Assembly: GCA_902797965.1 (NCBI GenBank)
Contig: CADBUY010000006.1
Coordinates: forward strand, 37,011 to 101,010
Direction: 5' to 3'
Source: an uncultured bacterium
GTDB taxonomy: Bacteria > Cyanobacteriota > Vampirovibrionia > Gastranaerophilales > Gastranaerophilaceae
DNA length: 64,000 nt
A program made the position numbers and the translations under genes. Under the pieces are notes generated by a model. It had not been told where the DNA came from, searched no databases, and was given only the letters and a program-made list of their open reading frames with translations. Positions 50,702-57,867 of this stretch are shown in pieces. Numbering within the stretch: position 1 is the first letter of the stretch; each line of letters starts with the position of its first letter.

Positions 50702-50835
50702 TTCGCTCACCTTGATCTTATAAGTGACGGATACCTTTTTGTTTAAAGAGTGGTGTGGGGCTAGTTAACACTCTCGGCGGTTTTATTATCCCCCGCCGGG
50801 GTAAATGATTTCGGCTATTCAGAGGTGATACCTTA
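50702..50835 (-). promoter_or_regulatory. Structured 5' leader, candidate riboswitch masking the Shine-Dalgarno
   Basis: On the minus strand TCACCT (50828-50823) can pair with AGGTGA (50712-50707), which contains the Shine-Dalgarno of the gene. Inside are CGGCGG/CCGCCG (around 50799-50776) and AGAGTG/CACTCT hairpins, and GGGG/CCCC that may form a pseudoknot. GTATCC upstream can also pair with GGATAC at the start codon. Pieces such as GCCGAAA and ATCCGTCA recall the c-di-AMP (ydaO) class, but the ydaO closing stem is not found. The ligand class is therefore unassigned. Confidence 0.45.
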
Positions 50836-51015
50836 TCATTTATAGATGTTTTAATTTTATACTATTATCTCTACTTATATTATAACATACACTTAATATT
50901 TTTACAACCCTTTATATATAATACTTTTGAGCGATTTATTAATCGTTTTATATACACTTAATCTTATTTTTATTTGGTTATTATATATAATGTTACATTA
51001 AAATATGTTAAAACT

Positions 51016-51078
51016 GTCACCCTGAACTTGTTTCAGGGTCTTACCATTTGTCAAATTCCGAAAAAAGTTCGGAATGAC
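51016..51078. repeat. Second copy of the 63-bp palindromic unit
   Basis: It begins GTCACCCTGAACTTGTTTCA exactly as at 48659. The second hairpin differs (ATTCCGAA...TTCGGAAT instead of ATGCCGAA...TTCGGCAT) with compensating changes on both arms, and it ends TGAC. The compensating changes show the hairpin is maintained. Confidence 0.8.
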
Positions 51079-51146
51079 AGTACGACTATATTTAAGCTTT
51101 TTGTGTAAAATATAATAATCATTTATTTTTTTGATATTATAAAATT

Positions 51147-52181
51147 ATGAGTTTATTATCAATTTTAAAAAAATCTAATACTAAATCATTGTTTACTACA
51201 CCAAGCCATGATGGTAAAATGTGTATCTATCACAAATTTTATCAGTGGTACAGAAACGATATATCTGAAGTTGATGCTTATAATCCACAAGAAGCACTAA
51301 AAAATGCTGAAAATAATGCTGCAAAAATTTATAATACCAAATCAACTCATTTCTTAACTAATGGCTCTTCATCAGGTATTATTGCGGCGGTTTTAACTTG
51401 TTGTCAACAAAATGATAAATTATTAATATGGGATAATTCGCATCCTTGCCATAAAAATGCAGGATTGTTGTCGGGTGCTGAAATTGTATATTATAGTCTT
51501 AATAAAAATAAAGAGTGGGGAATATATGAGCCTATTTCACTAAACTCCTTAACGAATTATCTTGATAAATATTCTCCTAAAGCAGTTATTATAACATCAC
51601 CCACTTATGAGGGATTGGTTTCAGATATTTCATCTATTAAAAAATTATGTGAACAATATAATGCAAGATTAATTGTAGATGAAGCTCATGGTGCGCTTTA
51701 TCCATTCTCGGATAAACTTCCGCAATCTGCAGTTCCTTTCGCTGATTTCACTGTCCAATCTTTGCACAAAACAGCAGGAGGTATTAATCCGACAGCATTG
51801 TTACATTGTAATTGTGAGTTAAATCCGGAAAAAGCCCTCAGTATGATAAGCACAACGTCACCTTCTTATCCAATGCTAGCTACTATTGAAGCAAATATAA
51901 ACTTTTTAAACTCAAAAAAAGGAAGAAAATGTATTAACGAGTTAATAACAAATATTAAGGATATAAAATCACAGCTTGGTAATTTAGAATTTTATGGTGA
52001 TGACGTTACGAAAATTCTTATAAAAAAATCAGGCATGAGCGGTTATCAATTATCTGAACTTCTATATAATAAATATAATATAGAAGATGAGCGCACCAAT
52101 GAAGTATCAACAATGCTTTTAACAGGCATTGGAACGACTAAAGCTAAACTTAACAGATTGCTTAAACTTCGTAAAATTTAG
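51147..52181 (+). CDS. Orn/Lys/Arg decarboxylase-fold PLP enzyme, shortened
   Basis: 344 residues. The major PLP domain is recognisable: STHFLTNGSSSGIIAAVLTC, NSHPCHKNAGLLSGAE, IITSPTYEGLVSDI, LIVDEAHGALYPF (the Asp-x-Ala-His of the cofactor site) and QSLHKTAGGINPTALLH with the PLP lysine. The usual C-terminal domain is much reduced compared with decarboxylases of about 480 residues. It may act as a decarboxylase, an aminotransferase-like enzyme or a different PLP enzyme. An extended -10 (TGATATTAT) ends six bases before the ATG and no Shine-Dalgarno is present, so the message is probably leaderless. Confidence 0.75.
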   Translation: MSLLSILKKSNTKSLFTTPSHDGKMCIYHKFYQWYRNDISEVDAYNPQEALKNAENNAAKIYNTKSTHFLTNGSSSGIIAAVLTCCQQNDKLLIWDNSHPCHKNAGLLSGAEIVYYSLNKNKEWGIYEPISLNSLTNYLDKYSPKAVIITSPTYEGLVSDISSIKKLCEQYNARLIVDEAHGALYPFSDKLPQSAVPFADFTVQSLHKTAGGINPTALLHCNCELNPEKALSMISTTSPSYPMLATIEANINFLNSKKGRKCINELITNIKDIKSQLGNLEFYGDDVTKILIKKSGMSGYQLSELLYNKYNIEDERTNEVSTMLLTGIGTTKAKLNRLLKLRKI

Positions 52182-52730
52182 TTATTTTATAAGAGTTTGA
52201 ACTTCTTTAAATCTATCGTGCTTAGAACTTTTTAACCATTCAAAAAGCGCTATCTCTGTTGTTATAATATGTATTCCTAACTCTTTCATTCTGTCTATAC
52301 CGGCGTTATGTTCAGTTTCTGCTCGGCTTCCGGAAGCATCTTTTATTAGTGTAACTTCATATCCTTTTTCAGCAAGTGCAATTGCGGTTTGACTTACACA
52401 AATATGAGTTTCAATACCAAAGATTACAACTTGTTTTTTATTCATTTCTTTAATAGCATTCATTATTTTAGAATTATCTAATGCTGAAAATGATGTTTTT
52501 TCATAATAAATGGCATTATTAGAAAGTGCTTCTTTTAATTCACCTATTGTAGAACCGAGTCCTTTTGGATATTGCTCAGTTACTATTATCGGTATATTTA
52601 GTAGTGATGCGGTTTTTGCTATTATAAGTGATTTATTTTTCAATATTTCTTGGTTATAAACCGAATTTAATAATTTATCTTGTATATCAATTATTAATAT
52701 TAAACTGTCATTTTCATTCAATGTTGTCAT
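52182..52730 (-). CDS. Isochorismatase-like cysteine hydrolase
   Basis: 182 residues. Catalytic Asp lies in LILIIDIQDKLL, a Lys in ALSNNAIYYEKTSFSAL, and the nucleophilic Cys in VIFGIETHICVSQTA, the usual triad of the family (YcaC, nicotinamidase and isochorismatase relatives). The substrate is unknown. ATG 52730 is preceded by GAGGA and overlaps the 3' end of the upstream gene by 17 bp, so it is translated with it. An earlier in-frame start exists but lies deep inside that gene. Its pairing with a signalling-type protein is unexplained. Confidence 0.85.
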   Translation of the reverse strand: MTTLNENDSLILIIDIQDKLLNSVYNQEILKNKSLIIAKTASLLNIPIIVTEQYPKGLGSTIGELKEALSNNAIYYEKTSFSALDNSKIMNAIKEMNKKQVVIFGIETHICVSQTAIALAEKGYEVTLIKDASGSRAETEHNAGIDRMKELGIHIITTEIALFEWLKSSKHDRFKEVQTLIK

Positions 52731-53910
52731 AATGTTCCTCATTTTTTCTTTTAAATTCCAGAATAAATTGTTCAAGTATATCCTGTAATAAGCCTGCCTC
52801 CAGTTCATCAGGTTCTAATGTTATTCGCTTTGAATCATTTGAATTTTCGGCATTCTGATAATTTATATCAATATTTACGGTTGCATACCCCGGGCTTGTT
52901 ATTCTAAGATCGGCTGTTGTATTTTTAGATTTTATATATAGGATACTGTAATCCTCTCCATGTCCAATATCAATTTTTATATTAAATAATTTATCATTAT
53001 AAATTTGCTGAACATGGTAAAACACCGGCGTAATGACTTGTTCAAGCTTCTTTTTAAATTCTTCTTTGTATAACTTAAAATTATTTCCTGTAAAAACATC
53101 AGCAGTCATAGTTGATTTAAACCCACGATGAATTGATTCATGCAACTTATTTAACACTTCGCTGACTAACTGTTGCCTGCTTTTTCTTCCAACTGATACA
53201 AATCCTGCATAAATTGGCTCTGAAAAATTTGTTACAATTTTATTCCATAGTGAATATGCATTTTCTACATCCGCATCGTGCAAAAGTAAAAAATACTTAT
53301 TTGTTGCAAAATTTATCAATAAATCGCTCTCTCTTATATTATTAAGAATTATTGTTTCTATTTGATTAGGCTGGATAGCAAACTTTGATTTTTCATCAGG
53401 CGATATTGCGCCCAAAACGGCATTTTTATGACTATTTTGAATTTTTGTCAATTCTTGCTCAATCATTGTGTTCGAGTCTAAAAAGACTTCATTGTTTTGT
53501 GTTACTAAGTTATTTCTAACAAGAATTTCTCTGTATAATTTATTTTTATTAATTGAGGACACCAATTTCAGAGCCGGAAGCAGAATCGCTTGTATTTCTT
53601 CATCCGAACTGGTTATTGGAATGTATGCAAACATTCCTGCTTTATATCCTTTTATCTTGAATGTTTCATCATCATTGTATCCAAAAACTATAGCAGGAGA
53701 ATCTTTAATTATATTAAGTAACTCTAAAGTTTGCTCCTGTTTGTTTTCACTATTAATAATAAGCAATGAAGAATCTAATTGATGGAATTTCTCTGTTAAC
53801 TCATCAAAACTAAATCTGAACAATTCATCACTTTTTCTTAATAACAACTTAGGAATTATATATTCAAAAAAGTCTTTATCGTCAGATATAAGTACAACCC
53901 TGCCAAGCAT
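52714..53910 (-). CDS. Pseudo-receiver plus degenerate GGDEF-like protein
   Basis: 398 residues. The N-terminal domain (about 1-120) follows a receiver pattern (GRVVLISDDKDFFEYII, LLIINSENK, AIVFGYNDDE, AYIPIT), but the phospho-acceptor Asp is replaced (INSEN). The middle (about 125-270) resembles a GGDEF fold (IRESDLLINFATNKYFLLLHDADVENAYSLW) without GGDEF and with no metal-binding pair. The C-terminal about 110 residues are a beta-rich domain of unknown type. It is probably a non-catalytic signalling adaptor. The gene lies 22 bp downstream of the HDOD gene and overlaps the isochorismatase gene, forming an operon. Confidence 0.65.
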   Translation of the reverse strand: MLGRVVLISDDKDFFEYIIPKLLLRKSDELFRFSFDELTEKFHQLDSSLLIINSENKQEQTLELLNIIKDSPAIVFGYNDDETFKIKGYKAGMFAYIPITSSDEEIQAILLPALKLVSSINKNKLYREILVRNNLVTQNNEVFLDSNTMIEQELTKIQNSHKNAVLGAISPDEKSKFAIQPNQIETIILNNIRESDLLINFATNKYFLLLHDADVENAYSLWNKIVTNFSEPIYAGFVSVGRKSRQQLVSEVLNKLHESIHRGFKSTMTADVFTGNNFKLYKEEFKKKLEQVITPVFYHVQQIYNDKLFNIKIDIGHGEDYSILYIKSKNTTADLRITSPGYATVNIDINYQNAENSNDSKRITLEPDELEAGLLQDILEQFILEFKRKNEEHYDNIE

Positions 53911-53932
53911 TACTGTATTTAGTTCCTTTTAA

Positions 53933-54730
53933 TTATGAAAGCTCTGAAATCATAACTTCAGCTTTTTGCAGAATAGCATTTCTTAAATCTTCTAAATCTT
54001 CAAAATCAATGCCGAGTGTATTACAAAAATCCTTATCAATAGCATTAGGATTAAAGTTTGTTTGAACCAATTTATCAACAAAGCAAACCAAATTGCAAGG
54101 TACCGGAATTGAAGATAAGTTAGGAGAATGATGGTACGTTATCGTATTTGCAAGCAATATCGGTAACTGCCATCTTTTTGCAAGTAGTGAACCGGTTTTC
54201 ACATGATCAGAGTCAAAATACTTTTTCTCTAAGTCTAGTATACTTCCTCCCATATCGACGGCATTAATTACTTTTGTATATAATTTTTCATTTGTCATGT
54301 GAAGAACTATTTTCCCTACATCGTGAACAAAGCCTGCAATAAACGCTTCATCAGAATCCATTATTTTGGTTAGGTTTGCAAGATATTCGCAGCCGGACGC
54401 CACTTTCATTGAGTGCTTCCACAGTTCCTTGTCGCCCTGATTGGACATCATAGGTTTCATTGCTACTGCAACAATAATGTTTTTTACTTTTGTCATACCT
54501 AACAGTGATAAAGCTATATTAATTGAACTTATTTGTTGTGAAAATCCATAGTATGCTGAATTAACCAACGCTAAAAACTTAATTGTCAGTGATTGATCAA
54601 ACATAACGATATCGCCAAGTTCTTTCATGCTTGCTGTAGGCTTTTTCATAATGTTTAAAGCTTTTACAATAACTGTTGGCATAGCATGTATGTCTTTTAC
54701 ACTGTTTACTAGTTCTATTGTTTTGTCCAT
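53933..54730 (-). CDS. HDOD-domain signalling protein
   Basis: 265 residues. The HDOD domain spans about residues 10-200: IHAMPTVIVKALNIMKKPTASMKELGDIV, LTIKFLALVNSAYYG, and FIAGFVHDVGKIVLH, where HDxGK partly keeps the HD-type metal site. HDOD proteins usually act as output adaptors in motility, biofilm and second-messenger systems. It lies directly downstream of ftsX (16 bp) and upstream of the pseudo-receiver protein. A GAAGG site precedes the ATG. Confidence 0.88.
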   Translation of the reverse strand: MDKTIELVNSVKDIHAMPTVIVKALNIMKKPTASMKELGDIVMFDQSLTIKFLALVNSAYYGFSQQISSINIALSLLGMTKVKNIIVAVAMKPMMSNQGDKELWKHSMKVASGCEYLANLTKIMDSDEAFIAGFVHDVGKIVLHMTNEKLYTKVINAVDMGGSILDLEKKYFDSDHVKTGSLLAKRWQLPILLANTITYHHSPNLSSIPVPCNLVCFVDKLVQTNFNPNAIDKDFCNTLGIDFEDLEDLRNAILQKAEVMISELS

Positions 54731-54745
54731 TTTTTTTACCTTCTT

Positions 54746-55654
54746 CTATACTTGTAAGTGTTTCTTAATTGATAATAAACTGCCAATTGCACCAAAAGTT
54801 GTACCAATTATTAATAATGTAATAATAACTATATTTTGTGCATAAACAGGCATTGGAATCAAGAAAAATTTATGCATATTTTGTAATGGTATCTGAATCC
54901 AGCTTAAAGGAATAACAGCAATAACAGATGACACAAAGCCGTAAAATGCCCCCTGCATTACTAACGGTGTTTTAATATACCAGTTACTAACACCCATAAG
55001 GCGCATTATTTCAATTTCCTCTTTCCTTGACTGAATTACTAATTGAATAGTATTATTTATTATCGTTATTGTTAGTGCTGCAGAGATAATAATAACAAAT
55101 ATCATTGTCGTATTAACAACGTGTGTTGCTACCTGCATTTTTTTTGCCAGTTCTTTAGCATATCCCAAATCTTCAACACCTTGTATTGATTTAATTTGGT
55201 TAAATACACTATTAATATTTTCCGGTTTATCTACCTTAACCCTTAATGTATCTGGTAATGGGTTTTCTATATCATGAAGCCCCAGCTCTTGTTTTAAACT
55301 GCTCCAAGAGTCTTCTTTAGTTTTAAGAGTAACAGTATGGACATGTTTTATCTCTTTAATTCTGTCTTTAGCAATAGAGGTTGAGGTTCCTGATTTTAGA
55401 TAAACCGAAATCTCAAGAACATTACCTAACTCAGAAGCAAACGTAGATAATGACAATGTAAATCTGAATAATAGACCGAAAATTGTTAAAATAGCAGCCA
55501 TCGTTGTTATTATAACTACATTTATAATTCCGGTTCTTTTAATATCATTAACAGCTTCCATTAGTATACGGTATGCAATTCTCAAATCACATAGCCAATC
55601 TTTTGGAATGTGTTTTTTTACTGTCTTCTTTAATTGTTGTCTGCTATTTTCCAT
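54746..55654 (-). CDS. ftsX: Cell division protein FtsX
   Basis: 302 residues. Four membrane helices are visible: one after the N-terminal amphipathic segment (NVVIITTMAAILTIFGLLF), then three near the C-terminus. The large extracytoplasmic loop (about 85-185, EISVYLKSGTSTSIAKDRIKEI) has the FtsX ECD pattern, and EIEIMRLMGVSNWYIKTPL is diagnostic. With FtsE it controls cell-wall hydrolases at the septum. The ATG overlaps the ftsE stop (ATGGAAAATAG). Upstream in-frame alternatives lie inside ftsE. Confidence 0.94.
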   Translation of the reverse strand: MENSRQQLKKTVKKHIPKDWLCDLRIAYRILMEAVNDIKRTGIINVVIITTMAAILTIFGLLFRFTLSLSTFASELGNVLEISVYLKSGTSTSIAKDRIKEIKHVHTVTLKTKEDSWSSLKQELGLHDIENPLPDTLRVKVDKPENINSVFNQIKSIQGVEDLGYAKELAKKMQVATHVVNTTMIFVIIISAALTITIINNTIQLVIQSRKEEIEIMRLMGVSNWYIKTPLVMQGAFYGFVSSVIAVIPLSWIQIPLQNMHKFFLIPMPVYAQNIVIITLLIIGTTFGAIGSLLSIKKHLQV

Positions 55655-56321
55655 AAGTACCCGCCTGCTCATCACGGATAATTTCACCGTTATCTAATGT
55701 CAAAACACGCTTTCTAAATCTGTCAACAAGAGTGTAATCATGAGTAGATACAATTACCGTAATTCCTCTCTGGTTAATTTGTTCCAATATTTGCATTACT
55801 TCTAAAGAGTTTTTAGGATCCAAATTACCTGTAGGTTCATCGGCTATCAGAAGCGGTGGTCCGTTAACAAGTGCTCTTGCTATACTTACTCTTTGTTGCT
55901 CACCACCTGATAATTCATTTGGCTTAGCTTTTGCTTTATCAAGCAAGTTAACAACTTTAAGCGCACCTGTTACTCTTGTTTTTATATCCGAAGAACTTAT
56001 TCCAAGTGTTCTGATTACGTATGCAATATTATCATACACTGTCTGATTCTGCAGTAGTTTGTAATCTTGAAATACAATTCCCATACAACGTCTTAGGTTT
56101 GGAACTTTCTCCGGAGGTAAATTTGCTATATTAATTCCACCTATCAATACTGTACCTGTTGTTGGAGTTTCTTCTTTATACAACATTTTTATTAATGTTG
56201 ATTTACCTGCTCCTGAAGCACCTGTAATAAACACAAATTCACCTGATAAAATATCAAGATTTATATTTTTTAGTGCATAATTATTTTTATATTTCTTTGT
56301 AACTGATCTTAATTGTATCAT
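55644..56321 (-). CDS. ftsE: Cell division ATP-binding protein FtsE
   Basis: 225 residues, an ABC ATPase: Walker A GASGAGKSTLIK, Q-loop IVFQDYKLL, ABC signature LSGGEQQRVSIA, Walker B LLIADEPTGNLD and H-loop STHD. The short length and the RMGIVFQD-like context fit FtsE. It drives FtsX. Its ATG overlaps the stop of the transketolase gene (ATGA), and it overlaps ftsX at its end, so the three genes are translationally coupled. Confidence 0.95.
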   Translation of the reverse strand: MIQLRSVTKKYKNNYALKNINLDILSGEFVFITGASGAGKSTLIKMLYKEETPTTGTVLIGGINIANLPPEKVPNLRRCMGIVFQDYKLLQNQTVYDNIAYVIRTLGISSSDIKTRVTGALKVVNLLDKAKAKPNELSGGEQQRVSIARALVNGPPLLIADEPTGNLDPKNSLEVMQILEQINQRGITVIVSTHDYTLVDRFRKRVLTLDNGEIIRDEQAGTYGK

Positions 56322-57262
56322 TTTAGTAACTTTATAATCCTATCTGCTATGCTTTGACCGTCTAATTCATAATATTTTAACAGCTCATTAGGTTTTCCGC
56401 TTTGTCCGAATGTATCATTTACACCTATTCTAACAAGTTTATGCGGTGCATTTTCTGATAGACATTCAGCTGCAGCTGAACCTAATCCGCCGATTATAGA
56501 ATGATTTTCTACAGTAACAACGAACTTTGTCTTATTCGCACTGTTAATTATTGTATCTTTATCAAGAGGTTTAATTACCGGAACATTAATTAATTCTGCA
56601 TTAATGTTGTTTTCCTCTAAAATTTGAACAGCTTTAATTGCTTCAGAAGTAATATCGCCTGTTGCAAGAATTGTAACATCTACTCCTTCCTGTAAAATAA
56701 TTGCTTTATTAATATCAAATTTATAACTAGCATCATATATGCAAGGCACTTCAATTCTTGAAGAACGAATATAAACAGGGCCGTTGTGTTTTGATGCAAA
56801 TTCTACCGCACGTTTTGCCTGTTCATAATCAGCAGGACAGATTACCGTCATATTAGGTAATTCTCTCATTAAAGCCACATCTTCCAAAGCCTGATGACTG
56901 GCACCGTCTTCTCCTACGGTGACTCCGCCATGAGCGCCTATAATCTTCACATTACCTTTCTGATAGCATACAGAATTTCTTATCTGGTCATACGCCCTAC
57001 CTGTAACAAAAACTGCAAATGATGCGACAAAAGGAATTTTTCCGGTTAAAGAAAGACCTAATGCTGTAGTTATTAAATTCTGTTCTGCAATACCTACATT
57101 AAAAAATCTTTCGGGAAATGCTTTTGCAAACGTAGACGTTTTTGTAGAGCCTGATAAATCCGCATCCAGAACAACTAAATTGCTATTAGTTTTTCCAAGC
57201 TCAGCTAACTCATCTCCAATTGCACTTCGTATTGCCTTCTTATTATTAAAATCTAATTGCAT
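56318..57262 (-). CDS. Transketolase, C-terminal subunit
   Basis: 314 residues, the C-terminal half of a split transketolase. It has the pyrimidine-binding domain FNVGIAEQNLITTALGLSL (with the catalytic Glu of the TPP site), ASFAVFVTGRAYDQIRNSV and GAHGGVTVGEDGASHQ, and then the C-terminal domain (VDVTILATGDI, VENHSIIGGLGSAAAE). The N-terminal TPP-pyrophosphate subunit is not next to it, although split transketolases usually sit side by side; the partner must be elsewhere. It heads the ftsE-ftsX-HDOD transcript. GGGGAA precedes the ATG. Confidence 0.9.
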   Translation of the reverse strand: MQLDFNNKKAIRSAIGDELAELGKTNSNLVVLDADLSGSTKTSTFAKAFPERFFNVGIAEQNLITTALGLSLTGKIPFVASFAVFVTGRAYDQIRNSVCYQKGNVKIIGAHGGVTVGEDGASHQALEDVALMRELPNMTVICPADYEQAKRAVEFASKHNGPVYIRSSRIEVPCIYDASYKFDINKAIILQEGVDVTILATGDITSEAIKAVQILEENNINAELINVPVIKPLDKDTIINSANKTKFVVTVENHSIIGGLGSAAAECLSENAPHKLVRIGVNDTFGQSGKPNELLKYYELDGQSIADRIIKLLK

Positions 57263-57319
57263 AATTCCCCTTCAAAAGGATTGTATCATAAATGAGGGCT
57301 AAATGCAAAAACACACAGA

Positions 57320-57556
57320 CTATTTATTAAAGTAGTCACATATTAATTTTTCTTTTGGGGGAATTATATGTTTAATAGCTTCTATGACTTTATTTTTATT
57401 AAGTTGTTCAAGTTCTTTTTTTAATACAGCTTTTTCAAGAATTAGAGTATTATATAGTTGATTGCATACATCTGACGACGTTTGATGTAAAGATAATTTT
57501 TTGATTTGTAATTCTTTTTCTTGAATTCGTTTCTTTATTAGTTGTTTGGTATTCAC
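57320..57556 (-). CDS. 78-residue coiled-coil protein, unknown
   Basis: A GTG start is supported by GAGGT eight bases upstream. The Lys/Glu/Leu-rich peptide (LIKKRIQEKELQIKKLSL... ELEQLNK) forms two helices likely to pair as a coiled coil, then a short Pro-containing tail (HIIPPKEKLICDYFNK). Two cysteines are far apart. It might be a FliJ- or ZapA-like adaptor by shape alone; no family is recognised. It lies upstream of the transketolase gene on the same strand. Confidence 0.6.
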   Translation of the reverse strand: MNTKQLIKKRIQEKELQIKKLSLHQTSSDVCNQLYNTLILEKAVLKKELEQLNKNKVIEAIKHIIPPKEKLICDYFNK

Positions 57557-57867
57557 TTCAGTACCTCGCTATATAAAGAATATAATGTTTTTTTATATTT
57601 TTCAATCAATCTTTTAATGTATTATTTTTTAGGAAATATTTTTTGTAACATTTTATATTCTTGTTATTACTGCATTTAAGCCTAAAATAATAAAATTTAT
57701 CTTAACAATTCGTAACAATTTAGCAATTTTATCAAAATAGATAACTTATATATAACATAGGATATTAAAATTGAGAAAGAGGATGCGGTACAGTTCCATT
57801 TGCTGTATGGGAGCAGTATTGCAAAATTTTATAACTGAATAAGTTATAAAACCGGAAAGGAGAAATT
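57557..57867 (+). promoter_or_regulatory. Gene-free leader region of the 672-residue protein
   Basis: About 310 bases without a gene. It holds a possible promoter (TTATCA then TATATA near 57730-57755) and several TGTAACA words. The following transcript of about 100 bases can form hairpins TACAG...CTGTA (57788-57806) and TTATAAC...GTTATAA (57830-57848). A strong GGAGA Shine-Dalgarno precedes the ATG at 57868. No known riboswitch is recognised. Confidence 0.4.

Noticed and set aside
50702..50835. Firm assignment of the leader as a ydaO c-di-AMP riboswitch
   Set aside because: Short words agree, but the characteristic closing helix and the GACAGCTAAC block are not properly matched, so only a candidate structured leader is claimed.
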